64,000 nt of DNA from JADKAC01 sp964492065 (GTDB lineage: Bacteria; Bacteroidota; Bacteroidia; Chitinophagales; BACL12), in assembly GCA_964492065.1 (NCBI GenBank), contig CAZBHH010000012.1, positions 1 to 64,000 on the forward strand. Direction: 5' to 3'. The notes below the pieces were generated by a model. That model worked only from the letters and a program-made list of their open reading frames with translations. It did not search any database and had not been told where the DNA came from. Below, piece by piece: positions 34,808 through 43,809 of this stretch (positions within the stretch are counted from its first letter, which is position 1; every line of letters starts with the position of its first letter). Made by a program: the position numbers and the translations under genes.

Positions 34808-37240
34808 TTATCCCTTCACCAGTTCGGACTCTTCGATTTCTTTTTCAATGGCACGCTCATCTTCATTAGAGATACCATTTTTAATCTGGTAAGAGATAGC
34901 CTCATCCATTTCCATGATGTTAGCCGCCTTTTGCTTGAGGGAATTCCACCTGCTTACGATAAAGTAAGTAAGCGGAATCACACCGCCGAGGAAGAACACG
35001 GTAGCGCCGATTCCACGCATTACGGTCAGCGCCTTGAAGGTGCCCACATCGATAAATTCGTGAGATCTGCCGAACCACAATCCATGCTCAACTACTGCCT
35101 TAAACTGAATGGCTCCTGCAGGGAATAAGTCCAGCACCACCATCAGCATCAGACCGGCATTGATAGACCAGAATGAGAAGTTCACAATTTTTCCGTTCCA
35201 CCTGTTATCTTTTACTGTCAGCCTGGAAGCGAATAACAGTGCAGCTACGGAAATGTTGCCATAAACACCCATCAGCGCCGCATGGGCATGGTTGATGGTG
35301 AGATAGGTGCCGTGTTCAAAATAATTCATGATCGGCAGGTTGATAATAATTCCCAACACGCCGGCGCCGAAGAAATTCCAGAAGTTTACGGCGATCAAAA
35401 ACTTAAACACTTCGGGGAAACCGAAATTTTTACCCAACTGATTATGTGCTACATCGCCTACCGCCATTCTGGGCATATTCTTAAACCGGTATGCTTCCAC
35501 TGTCAACAAAATCAAAGGTACGAACTGCAGTGTTGAAAATACGCTGCCCAGCGCCATAGTTGCTACCGGCTTGGCATTCCAGTAGAAGTTATGCGATATA
35601 CCGAGTAATCCCGTACCCAGGAACAGGATAGTGGCGAAGTAAACGACACGTACCGCCGCATTCCTGCTTACCAGGCCCATCAATACCATCAGGTAACTCA
35701 CGATAACGGTAATAAATACTTCAAAGAAGGCCTCTACCCACATGTGAATCACCATCCATCTCCAGAAATCCGCAATCACGAAATTCGTATCAGGTTTAGC
35801 GACGAATCCGGAAAAGAACAATAGCGGAATACCGATTACGGAATACATGATCCATTTCGGCAGCGACCATCTTTCGCCTTTCACAAAGGCGGGTTTGAGA
35901 CCGCGGTAAATAACAATAGCCCAAATGGCGAAAATCACCATCAACAAGCCCTGGTATGCTTTACCGAAATCCACAAACTCCCAGCCCTGGTGACCTAACA
36001 GGAACCAAAGATCTCCCATCAGTCCAAGTGGGCCTAAAGTCATACCGATTAATGAACCGCCTACCAACACAAACAACAACCAGAAAATTGTATTTACCAA
36101 CGCCAACTGGCCGGGAACTTCCTTCTTCGAAAGAATGGGCAGAATAAAAATGGAAGATGCGATCCAGCAGGTGGAAATCCAGTAAAGGGATAACATTATA
36201 TGCCATGAGCGGGAAATATTTACCGGTACATCATCGGTAATATGAATGCCCGCCACATCCAGCCAGTGGATGAAATCGTTGATGGTAACCAAACCACCGC
36301 ACACCTGGAGGAAGAACAACAATACGGCAACGGCAAAGAATTTATACGTAGCCCGCTGTGTTGCCGTGGGTTTAAATTTTGCCACCCGATCAATGGTAAA
36401 CAAATCCCTTACAGGCGGTTTAAAGAATTTATTGGGCAGTTGGTTGTACTGGCCGATAAAGTACAGTACAATACCGCACATCAATACGAAAGCGAGAATT
36501 CCCAGTACACTCCAGAGGATAACAGGCGATGTGGGTGTGTTGCCGGCAATCGGGTCAAACGGCCAGTTGTGGGTATAGCTGAAAGTATCTCCCGGACGGG
36601 CAGTGACGCATACCCATGCACCCCAATAATAAAAGGAGGCGAGGTCAGCAGTCATTTCTTTACTGCTTATGTACCCTTCAGGTGGAAATCCTATACCGTC
36701 ATTTTTATCAATAAAGAAATCGGTGTAATACTTTACAATGCCGTGATAAGCGTAAACCTGCGCCGGCGACATCTCGACGAAATTTCCCTCCTTATTATAC
36801 TTGTTCTCCTTGAGTTCTAATTTCACTTTCTCGTTAATCAGCATCCGTGCATTTGCGTCCGGTTCAACGCCGGTTTCTCTTGCCTGCTCTGCGGCATAGT
36901 AATCTATCATATACACGGACATCAGGTGCAGCGCCTCGGCGGTGAAGTCCTGGCCCCGCTGAGCGCCGTCGCCAAAATAACTGCCGTACTCCATCAGCGC
37001 CTTCTGATGAAATACTTCCTGGCCACCCTTAATATTTTCCACTGAGAAGACTACATTGCCTTCCTGGTCTTTAAATGCTGCTTCGGGCGGTGCGTCAATA
37101 TAGGTTTGCAGCCCAATCATTCCAACACCAAGTAGGCTGATAACAAGGATAAACAGCAGCGGTTTAATCCAATTCTTGGTGTTCATAATATAGTCCATGC
37201 TCCTGGAGCGTAATGAACTATTCTTCTTTTCGTTTTGCAT
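34808..37240 (-). CDS. norZ: Quinol-dependent nitric oxide reductase (qNOR)
   Basis: An 810-residue inner-membrane enzyme that reduces two NO to N2O with electrons from quinol. It is the single-subunit type: an N-terminal helix and periplasmic NorC-like extension (GGQEVFHQKALMEYGSYFGDGAQRG) is fused to the heme-copper NorB-like core of about twelve helices. GHQGWEFVDFGKAYQGLLM and INHAHAALMGVYGN hold conserved heme and iron ligands and acidic residues. No other denitrification gene is present, so NO detoxification is more likely than respiration of nitrate. The start is ATG 37240; ATG 37198 is possible. Next to it is the Rrf2 regulator. Confidence 0.95.
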   Translation of the reverse strand: MQNEKKNSSLRSRSMDYIMNTKNWIKPLLFILVISLLGVGMIGLQTYIDAPPEAAFKDQEGNVVFSVENIKGGQEVFHQKALMEYGSYFGDGAQRGQDFTAEALHLMSVYMIDYYAAEQARETGVEPDANARMLINEKVKLELKENKYNKEGNFVEMSPAQVYAYHGIVKYYTDFFIDKNDGIGFPPEGYISSKEMTADLASFYYWGAWVCVTARPGDTFSYTHNWPFDPIAGNTPTSPVILWSVLGILAFVLMCGIVLYFIGQYNQLPNKFFKPPVRDLFTIDRVAKFKPTATQRATYKFFAVAVLLFFLQVCGGLVTINDFIHWLDVAGIHITDDVPVNISRSWHIMLSLYWISTCWIASSIFILPILSKKEVPGQLALVNTIFWLLFVLVGGSLIGMTLGPLGLMGDLWFLLGHQGWEFVDFGKAYQGLLMVIFAIWAIVIYRGLKPAFVKGERWSLPKWIMYSVIGIPLLFFSGFVAKPDTNFVIADFWRWMVIHMWVEAFFEVFITVIVSYLMVLMGLVSRNAAVRVVYFATILFLGTGLLGISHNFYWNAKPVATMALGSVFSTLQFVPLILLTVEAYRFKNMPRMAVGDVAHNQLGKNFGFPEVFKFLIAVNFWNFFGAGVLGIIINLPIMNYFEHGTYLTINHAHAALMGVYGNISVAALLFASRLTVKDNRWNGKIVNFSFWSINAGLMLMVVLDLFPAGAIQFKAVVEHGLWFGRSHEFIDVGTFKALTVMRGIGATVFFLGGVIPLTYFIVSRWNSLKQKAANIMEMDEAISYQIKNGISNEDERAIEKEIEESELVKG

Positions 37241-37290
37241 AGTGTGTCTGAAGTTTAAGTTTTAATACAGGTATTTAATTACTTTTATTT

Positions 37291-37326
37291 AAGACATTTT
37301 TGTCTTTATTTAAGTAGACAAAACTA
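37291..37326 (-). promoter_or_regulatory. qNOR promoter with a 6-bp palindrome in the early leader
   Basis: On the minus strand TAGTTTTG (37326-37319) is an exact -7 element. A perfect palindrome AAGACA-TTTT-TGTCTT follows at 37291-37306, within the first 20 or so transcribed bases. A degenerate copy of the same pattern (TAGACA-AAAC-TATCTT) overlaps the -7 element, 24 bases upstream. They could be operator sites or, in the RNA, a 5' hairpin. Confidence 0.45.
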
Positions 37327-37596
37327 TCTTCTTTTTAACAGATTTAACGTTTTTTAAAAAACTTTTACAACTTACGGTTTTAGATTCGGTGATGATCGGT
37401 TACAAAAACTTCGTTAAAAATTTGAAAAATGATAAGGCGCAACATTACTTTCTCATAGCGATAAGAATCCTGTAAATGCAGTGCGGATAAGGATTTTTTT
37501 TTCGTCCATTCAGTTTTCAATTTCCCGACATGTCACGGATATACAATTCAGAAACGGTTTTTTTATCGATCGGGGATAGAAATTAAAATATATAAT

Positions 37597-37622
37597 TTAG
37601 AACGATTCTAATTACAAAATTG
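37597..37622 (-). promoter_or_regulatory. PerR/Fur-box-like dyad beside a -7-like element
   Basis: TTAGAACGATTCTAA (37597-37611) matches the PerR-box pattern TTAnAATnATTnTAA at all but one position. On the minus strand CAATTTTG (37622-37615), one mismatch from TAnnTTTG, lies immediately before it. If real, the start site would fall in the dyad. No gene follows until norZ, 360 bases away, so a small RNA or second norZ promoter are possibilities. Confidence 0.3.
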
Positions 37623-37648
37623 TGGGGCATAAAAAGTGTAGCAAGCAA

Positions 37649-37733
37649 AAAGTGAGAAGTGAAAAGTGATTAGTGAGAAGTGGGTAGTGAAAAGTGATAA
37701 GTGAAAAGTGATTAGTGAAAAGTGGGCAGTGAA
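37649..37733. repeat. Degenerate short tandem repeat (AGTGAnAAGTGA type)
   Basis: About 85 bases made of eight-to-eleven-base units of the form AAGTGA(A/T)..., repeated as AGTGATTAGTGA, AGTGGGTAGTGA and AGTGATAAGTGA, which gives a higher-order period near 20-40. It lies in the space downstream of rsmG. Such tracts change in copy number by replication slippage. No function is visible. Confidence 0.8.
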
Positions 37734-37780
37734 TATCCGGCAACGCAATACCCGGTATCCGTAACCGGAGGTGTTTCAAC

Positions 37781-38407
37781 TTAATCCATTGGCATGTAGA
37801 GGATGCATTTATCGCGGAACCAGGGTTCAGAAAAGTATTCGGAAATCGGAAACTTGTACACCATATCCTTAAATGCGGCAATTTCCATTTCGAGGTAACC
37901 GCCTTTCAGGGCGATCAATCCATTGGGGATGTCGTTAAACGATACGCCTCTGCTGATTAAGTTAATTGTCCATTCATAGAGCAGCATCATGTCGGCAACG
38001 GCACGGGTGACGACGAAATCAAACGTTTCGCCCACTTCCTCTGCCCGCATTTGCTGGGAGAGGACGTTTTGTAAGCCCAAAGCCTTTTGGATAGCCTCAA
38101 CTGCCCGCACTTTTTTTTCAATGGAGTCTATCAGGAAGAATTGCGATTCGGGGAAGAGTATTGCCAGCGGCAATCCCGGGTACCCCCCCCCGGTGCCCAA
38201 GTCCAGTATGCGGGTTCCGGGCTGGAAGTCCACCAGTTTGGCAATAGCCAGCGAGTGTAATATATGGTGTTCGTATATATTTTCGGCATCCTGTCTCGAA
38301 ATGAGATTCAATTTATCATTCCAAAACCGCGATTGATTTCCCAACTGCATAAATTGCGATTTCTGCAGGGCGGAGATATTTGGAAAATATTTAAGAATGC
38401 GTTCCAC
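37781..38407 (-). CDS. rsmG: 16S rRNA (guanine-527-N7)-methyltransferase
   Basis: A 208-residue SAM-dependent enzyme that methylates G527 of 16S rRNA. FWNDKLNLISRQDAENIYEHH and LHSLAIAK open the domain; RILDLGTGGGYPGLPLAI is the SAM motif, and FDFVVTRAVADM follows. The start codon is GTG 38407. The codons for the Gly-Gly-Tyr-Pro-Gly turn include an uninterrupted run of nine G on the coding strand (nine C at 38183-38191), a slippage-prone tract in an essential part of the active site. It is monocistronic. Confidence 0.93.
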   Translation of the reverse strand: MERILKYFPNISALQKSQFMQLGNQSRFWNDKLNLISRQDAENIYEHHILHSLAIAKLVDFQPGTRILDLGTGGGYPGLPLAILFPESQFFLIDSIEKKVRAVEAIQKALGLQNVLSQQMRAEEVGETFDFVVTRAVADMMLLYEWTINLISRGVSFNDIPNGLIALKGGYLEMEIAAFKDMVYKFPISEYFSEPWFRDKCILYMPMD

Positions 38408-38471
38408 TCACCAATATTAGAGAAAACAAAAGAATTAATCAATTATATAATACGGCGAAGGGCAGCAAATC

Positions 38472-39425
38472 TTATTTTTCTTCCAGCAATTGTTTTTTAA
38501 TTGCCTGTAAATTTAGTTTTTGTTCCGGCGGCAATTCGGGGAAGTGCAGATCTACCGAATTCAAAGTGCGGATCAGTGCAGAGGCGACGGCAATTCGGGT
38601 GAATGCCTTGTCGTCGGCCGGAATGATATACCAGGGTGCATGCCCGGCAGCGGTAGCCCGGATAGCCTGTTCGTAGGCGTACATATAGTCGTCCCAATAC
38701 TGCCGTTCCCGGACATCCTTCTCCGAAAATTTCCAGTTTTTCGCGGGCTTGTCAATGCGCTCGATAAACCGCTTTCTTTGTTCGTCTTTTGACACATTTA
38801 AAAATATCTTGCACAGCAGCGTACCGTTGGCACTCAGATAGGATTCAAAATTGCGGATATCACGCAGTCTGCGCTCCCAGATATCCCCGGCCTTTAATGC
38901 AGGCGCCAATTTCTGGTTGTCGAGTATTTCCGGATGTACACGCACCACCAGTACTTCTTCGTAATACGAGCGGTTAAAAATGCCTATCCTGCCGCGTTCG
39001 GGCAGATTTTTAATACATCGCCACATAAAATCGTGATCCAACTCTTCGGCAGACGGCGCCTTATACGACGTAACGTGGCAGCCTTGCGGATTTATTCCCG
39101 ACATCACATGCTTTATGGCGCTATCCTTCCCTGCTGCATCCATCGCCTGGAAGATGACAAGCACACTCCATTTATCCTGAGCGTACAATTTCTCCTGCAT
39201 ATCCTGCAACAGGTCAATACCGAGTTGCAATATTTTCCCGGCTGCCTCCTTATCATCCTTTTTAATGCCGCCGTCTTCTTCGGGATCAAAATTTGAGAGT
39301 TTAAATTCTGCTCCATCATCCACTCTGAATTTTTCGGCGAATTGTCCGGCTATTCTGGTCAACGCTTCGTCGCTCATTTCCGACAATGCCGTAAACACTC
39401 TTTTCGAATCGTCGCTATCATTCAT
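38472..39425 (-). CDS. Polyphosphate kinase 2 family protein
   Basis: A 317-residue cytoplasmic kinase that uses polyphosphate to phosphorylate nucleotides. The Walker A region is FQAMDAAGKDSAIKHVM, Walker B is RIGIFNRSYYEEVLVVR, and the lid region follows with ERIDKPAKNWKFSEKDVRER. APWYIIPADDKAFTR near the C-terminus is conserved. One PPK2 domain of normal length is present, with an N-terminal extension of about 60 residues. Whether it prefers NMP or NDP cannot be read from these motifs. Confidence 0.92.
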   Translation of the reverse strand: MNDSDDSKRVFTALSEMSDEALTRIAGQFAEKFRVDDGAEFKLSNFDPEEDGGIKKDDKEAAGKILQLGIDLLQDMQEKLYAQDKWSVLVIFQAMDAAGKDSAIKHVMSGINPQGCHVTSYKAPSAEELDHDFMWRCIKNLPERGRIGIFNRSYYEEVLVVRVHPEILDNQKLAPALKAGDIWERRLRDIRNFESYLSANGTLLCKIFLNVSKDEQRKRFIERIDKPAKNWKFSEKDVRERQYWDDYMYAYEQAIRATAAGHAPWYIIPADDKAFTRIAVASALIRTLNSVDLHFPELPPEQKLNLQAIKKQLLEEK

Positions 39426-39831
39426 AGTTTAAAACTTTATATTGCGTTCAACAGCCTGTTTTATTTTCATCTTCCAGGAGTGAAAATAAATCAGAGTCGG
39501 CTTGAAAATTAAAGCCGGCTGTAAATATAATTTAACACTTGGAATTATGCACTGGCTAACGGAAGCGGATGAAAACTCGGTCGGTGAGAGACTCATTAAT
39601 GATTCGGTACTACCGATAGAATATTTAGACCTTACATTTACCGTCCAAGATGTATAAGTGCAAATCGGTAAAAATATTTTTCAATTTTACGGTGTGCAAT
39701 TTTTCCCGGTATTTGCCCGATAACTTAATGAATGATATCAGTTCAGTTTAACAGGCCGCCTCATTGTCCGCACTACTTGCCCGAAGAAGCCTTAGTAGTT
39801 GCGGGCCGTACGATTTGAACAGGTTATTTCA
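39426..39831. other. Non-coding stretch
   Basis: A gap of 406 bases after the PPK2 start and before the end of the lipoprotein gene. A small imperfect hairpin (CGGCTT/AAGCCG) is near 39503-39521. No coding frame, tRNA or promoter of good quality was found. Confidence 0.4.
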
Positions 39832-40344
39832 TCACTTTGTATTGGGCATAAATGCAGGCGGTAACGGCGAATCTTTTGACCAGGTCCCTTGCCAGTTTTT
39901 GTACTTCCAAATTCCATTCTGCTTTATAAAAATAGCAGTGTACAAAACTTCAGCCACGTAATTCCCATCTGAGAATGCCTGTATTCTCCCGTTGACAATA
40001 CCAACATTGTCATAGACTTTTGTTTGCTGGTCGAAGAATTTAAATTTTAAAATTTCAAGCATCCTAAGTCGCATTGTGTCAGCGAGCAGTTCTTCCTTAT
40101 TAGTTGCAATCCCATCTGCATCAATCGTAAAGAAGTCATCAGTAAGATGCGTTTTCTGAAATTTTGCAAAATTGGTTAAGGTTACATTCTGCCAAATATT
40201 TTGGAAAGCGCTGTCAACCTCGCCTTTTAAGGTGGCAGTATTGTCAACTGCCGAGTCGGGAATTGATGTATTGGAATTGGTACAACCTATAAATAATAGG
40301 ATGATTAAAAGCAGGTTTGCTGCCTTTGAGTTTGCCTTTTTCAT
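39832..40344 (-). CDS. NTF2-like (SnoaL/DUF4440-type) lipoprotein
   Basis: A 170-residue exported protein. ANLLLIILLFIGC is a lipoprotein signal with the cysteine at residue 21. The mature part has the order helix (EVDSAFQNIWQNV), THLTDDFFTIDADGIATNKEELL, then strands ending in FIKQNGIWKYKNWQGTWSK, as in NTF2-like proteins of the DUF4440/SnoaL kind. Those bind small ligands or are catalytic in some families; no active site is visible here. It lies in a loose, gene-poor region beside a DUF6544 gene, on the opposite strand. Confidence 0.7.
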   Translation of the reverse strand: MKKANSKAANLLLIILLFIGCTNSNTSIPDSAVDNTATLKGEVDSAFQNIWQNVTLTNFAKFQKTHLTDDFFTIDADGIATNKEELLADTMRLRMLEILKFKFFDQQTKVYDNVGIVNGRIQAFSDGNYVAEVLYTAIFIKQNGIWKYKNWQGTWSKDSPLPPAFMPNTK

Positions 40345-40711
40345 TTGATTAAGTATTACCTGTTAATTGAATAATTTTAATGTCAATTTGTGTTTTTCAT
40401 GAGTTTGGCACTCAACGGCAGCCCGTACTAAAACCTCCTTCCCAAATCAAAAATACAAAATAATAATCCGGTATTCAAAGTGAAAACTCACCCCTAAGTC
40501 TCTCACAGAACGCAACCTTTCTGCAATCCAAACCCTGAAAGGCATCCTAAAGTTATCACCCGGGAAACTTTCATGCCATGGGTACCTATTACCTCGCCGT
40601 TCATTTGCACGGCTATGATTATGTAGTTAGTTTTGATAAAGTTACACCGGACGATAAAGGAAGTTGAGCGGCGCAACGCATCGGCAGGAACATTTTTGAG
40701 ATAAAGGAACA
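40345..40711. other. Non-coding stretch, possibly decayed gene remnant
   Basis: A gap of 367 bases. A 29-codon frame beginning ATG GGT ACC near 40578 and opposite-strand frames look protein-like in places but are short and lack start context. CATTTTTG at 40690-40697, one mismatch from the -7 consensus, probably belongs to the DUF6544 gene. Confidence 0.35.
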
Positions 40712-41812
40712 ATGAAAACAGCCTTTTCAATAATCGTTTTTTTACACGGACTTATCCATTTACTCGGATTTGTAAAAGCCTTTGGTTTATGCGACATAAA
40801 GGCATTGACATTACCCATTTCTAAACCATTGGGAGCACTTTGGCTGATTGCGGCATTGCTGATGATAGTTTTCGGAATTATCTACTTGCTTCAATCCAGG
40901 TATGATTGGATTGTGGGGATTCCGGCTGTTTGTATATCCCAGGTGCTTATCATTGTATTTTGGAATGATGCGGGGTTTGGCACAATACCTAATGTCATGA
41001 TTTTATTAGTTTCAATTGCTTCATTGGGTTACTATAATTACCGGCAGCTGGTACAGAAAGAAACTGCCCAGCTATTGAACCAAAATGCAATTTTGAGCGA
41101 TGCTATTTTGAATGAGACCGATATAGCGCAATTACCGGAGCCGGTTAAAAAATGGCTGCGCAGTTCAGGTTCCGTAGGGCGACGGGTAATAAGCATGGGG
41201 AAGGTAACGCAAAAAGCCGAAATGAAAATAAAACCCGGTCAAAAGAACTGGATGCAGGCAACGGCCACTCAATACACAACGATTGACGCTCCCGCTTTTA
41301 TTTGGACAGTTGATGTTAGAATGAACAGCCTGCTTTCCGCCGTCGGCATAGATAAATTTGAAAATGGCCGGGCAGCTATGACAATTAAATTAAATGCGCT
41401 GGTGAACATAGTAAATGAATCGGGAGACAAATTGAACGAGGGCACTCTGCAACGGTATTTGGGCGAAATGGTTTGGTTTCCGTCTTTGGCAATAAGCCCC
41501 TATATCACCTGGGAGCAATTAGATGAGAATTCGGCAATTGCTACAATGCATTATAAAGGCGCAAGCGGGAGCGGGAATTTCTATTTCAATGCCAATGGTG
41601 AAGTTGCCAAATTTTCTGCACTGCGATACAAAGAAAATGAAGAAGATGCAAAAAGGTACGAATGGACTATGCATATTACTGACTACAAAATATTTGAAGG
41701 CATTAAGGTGCCGTCAAAGATGACTTCGACCTGGAAACTTGACGAAGGCGATTGGACATGGCTAAAATTGGAAGTTACCGGTCTGACCTTCAATGAAAGT
41801 GTCAGTCTTTAA
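40712..41812 (+). CDS. DUF6544-family membrane protein
   Basis: A 366-residue protein with four membrane helices in the first 110 residues (FSIIVFLHGLIHLLGF, LGALWLIAALLMIVFGIIYLL and two more) and a soluble C-terminal half. The latter starts LPEPVKKWLRSSG and continues with WMQATATQYTTIDAPAFIW and YLGEMVWFPSLAI, which I associate with DUF6544. AAAGGA, seven bases before ATG 40712, is a fair ribosome-binding site. The family has no known function. Confidence 0.75.
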   Translation: MKTAFSIIVFLHGLIHLLGFVKAFGLCDIKALTLPISKPLGALWLIAALLMIVFGIIYLLQSRYDWIVGIPAVCISQVLIIVFWNDAGFGTIPNVMILLVSIASLGYYNYRQLVQKETAQLLNQNAILSDAILNETDIAQLPEPVKKWLRSSGSVGRRVISMGKVTQKAEMKIKPGQKNWMQATATQYTTIDAPAFIWTVDVRMNSLLSAVGIDKFENGRAAMTIKLNALVNIVNESGDKLNEGTLQRYLGEMVWFPSLAISPYITWEQLDENSAIATMHYKGASGSGNFYFNANGEVAKFSALRYKENEEDAKRYEWTMHITDYKIFEGIKVPSKMTSTWKLDEGDWTWLKLEVTGLTFNESVSL

Positions 41813-41960
41813 TATCAAACCCGGCGAATTGACAATTTTCAGACTTCATAATTGAGAACTTTCTCACAGGTCAACACTGCATTGGATCCCGACTTTTTCC
41901 AACCGGATACCCGTGGTTCTCATTTAACGAGCGTTAAACTGCAAACTACATCCCAACAAC

Positions 41961-42665
41961 TCAGGCGTGCACCGGATCGACAAACTTATATCCCACGCCG
42001 CGGATGGAGTGAAAATAGACCGGGTTTTTCGGATCTTCTTCAAAGTACTTCCTGAATGCGAGAATAAAATTATCAATAGTGCGGGTGGATGGATACACAT
42101 CGTAACCCCAAACGGTTTGCAGAATATGCTGTCGTGACACCACTTCATTTTTCCGGTCTATAAGCAGCTTCATGAGTTTTAATTCCTTATTGGTAAGTTT
42201 CAGGTTTCCCCGAACTCCCTGCGCTTCATAGGTTACGAAATTTACGATATTGTTGCCGAAGTGATATTCGTTCAGTTCATCGTTGGCGCCGGTGGTTTTC
42301 TGGCTGCGCTTTATCAATATTTTCACACGCAACAGCAATTCTTCAAGGTTGAACGGCTTGGTCATGTAGTCATCGCCGCCGGTCTTTAGACCTTTAATCT
42401 TATCCTGTGCCGTATCCTTGGCGGTGAGAAATAATATCGGGGTATCGGCATCTTCCAGCCGCAGTTGTTCACACACATCATACCCGTCCATTTCGGGAAG
42501 CATCACATCGAGGATAACCAGATTGATGCGCTGTTCCCTGAATGTCTTTATCGCTTTGGCGCCATCGGCGACGGCCACGATTTCATAACCTTCCAGTTCC
42601 AGGTTTAATTTCAGGTTTTCACGGATGTGGTCTTCATCTTCGACAATCAGAATGCGGTATAACAT
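41961..42665 (-). CDS. OmpR-family response regulator (RprY-like)
   Basis: A 234-residue DNA-binding regulator. The receiver domain has the acidic pair in LIVEDEDHI, the phospho-acceptor Asp53 in VILDVMLPEMDGYD, and lysine in LFLTAKD. The C-terminal winged helix includes LTNKELKLMKLLIDRKNEVVSR, ILQTVWGYDVYPSTRTIDNFI and IRGVGYKFV. It follows the kinase gene at 42756-43751 on the same strand with a 90-base gap, so they should be cognate. The similarity to RprXY of Bacteroides is by layout and size. Confidence 0.93.
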   Translation of the reverse strand: MLYRILIVEDEDHIRENLKLNLELEGYEIVAVADGAKAIKTFREQRINLVILDVMLPEMDGYDVCEQLRLEDADTPILFLTAKDTAQDKIKGLKTGGDDYMTKPFNLEELLLRVKILIKRSQKTTGANDELNEYHFGNNIVNFVTYEAQGVRGNLKLTNKELKLMKLLIDRKNEVVSRQHILQTVWGYDVYPSTRTIDNFILAFRKYFEEDPKNPVYFHSIRGVGYKFVDPVHA

Positions 42666-42755
42666 ACGCTTTGGTTTTAAATGGAAATAACGCAGTAAAA
42701 ATACGGTTTGATTAATGATTTAGTTTGTCATCATTGTCATGTATTTGTTATATAA

Positions 42756-43751
42756 TCAGGATACCAGCGGCAATTGTATTTCAAATACAGTTCCTGTTGG
42801 CTTATTATCGCTCACCCTGATTGTGCCCTTATGAATCATCACCACTTGTTTGACTATAAACAATCCCAGGCCGGTGCCTTTGGTTGACCTGGTTTCCTCG
42901 CTGCCTATGCGGTAAAACCGGTCGAATATTTTCGTCTTTTCTTTGTCGGCAATGCCGATTCCGGTATCGGAGATTGTGCAGACGCAATGGTGATCGTCGG
43001 ATGTCAACCGCACGCCGATAGTCGATTGCGCTTGCGAATATTTATACGCATTTTCCAACAGATTATTAAAGGCCGATGCCAGTGAAAACCTGTCGCCGTT
43101 TACGTACACATCTTCCTGGATATCGACGACAAAGCGGCGTACATCCATATACTTGCGCTGAAACCTGCCTGTGGATTCCTTCAGCAATTCCGATATGTTT
43201 ACCGCATCCGAATCCCACGCCAGGTTGCTGCTGTCTATTTTGGATGCGAGCAGAATGTTTTCCACCAGTGACTCCAACCTGTCGATATCGTCTAAAGAAA
43301 TTGCCACGAGCCGCTGCACTTTCTGCATTTCCAGGTTGTGTTTATGCATGGTTTGCATAGACAGTTTCAGCGATGCGAGTGGCGATTTAAACTCGTGGGT
43401 AATTGACAACAGGAAGTTATTCTGTTGCTGCGTCAGCCGTATCTCTTCCTGGAATGTATTGCGTATGCGGATAAACCCCAAAGTAATCAGCGTAATAAAA
43501 ATCACCCCTTCGCCCAGGAGCATATACTGTTTGCGCAGATAATCGGTATGGATTTTTTTATACAGCGGCGTATCGAAAAAATCGTCGGCGGCATTGCCCT
43601 GCATAATAAATTCCGCCTGGTCTTTTGCAATCAATGACCTGTAATTCTCGCGGTTGTTATCCTGCAAAATATACATCCACCAAGCGAAGGAGGCAATGAC
43701 ATACACGAATACCACCACGAAAAACATTCCGTATTTAAATCGAAATCGCAT
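42756..43751 (-). CDS. Sensor histidine kinase (RprX-like)
   Basis: A 331-residue inner-membrane kinase with two transmembrane helices enclosing a short periplasmic loop of about 45 residues, and no obvious HAMP domain. The phospho-acceptor His is in LLSITHEFKSPLASLKLS. The ATPase domain has FNNLLENAYKYSQ, ISDTGIGIAD and GTGLGLFIVKQVV. It should phosphorylate the response regulator downstream. The giant kinase gene ends 58 bases upstream on the same strand. Confidence 0.92.
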   Translation of the reverse strand: MRFRFKYGMFFVVVFVYVIASFAWWMYILQDNNRENYRSLIAKDQAEFIMQGNAADDFFDTPLYKKIHTDYLRKQYMLLGEGVIFITLITLGFIRIRNTFQEEIRLTQQQNNFLLSITHEFKSPLASLKLSMQTMHKHNLEMQKVQRLVAISLDDIDRLESLVENILLASKIDSSNLAWDSDAVNISELLKESTGRFQRKYMDVRRFVVDIQEDVYVNGDRFSLASAFNNLLENAYKYSQAQSTIGVRLTSDDHHCVCTISDTGIGIADKEKTKIFDRFYRIGSEETRSTKGTGLGLFIVKQVVMIHKGTIRVSDNKPTGTVFEIQLPLVS

Positions 43752-43809
43752 TATTACAGGTTGTCCGTTTTTTGAATTTAGTATATATTTTTCCTGTTTG
43801 CATGAAATT

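Larger units (their letters stand above)
37331..37780. other. Intergenic region with repeat tract and isolated dyad
   Basis: About 450 bases upstream of the qNOR promoter and downstream of rsmG. It contains a T10 run near 37494, a Fur/PerR-like dyad at 37597-37611 and a short tandem repeat at 37649-37733. I see no open frame that looks like a protein. Confidence 0.5.

Noticed and set aside
37649..37733. CRISPR-like array
   Set aside because: Units are 8-11 bases with no spacers of constant length; it is a simple tandem repeat.
40503..40730. Minus-strand frame of 75 codons in the gap before the DUF6544 gene
   Set aside because: Covers the DUF6544 promoter region and start, has no recognisable domain and no start context.
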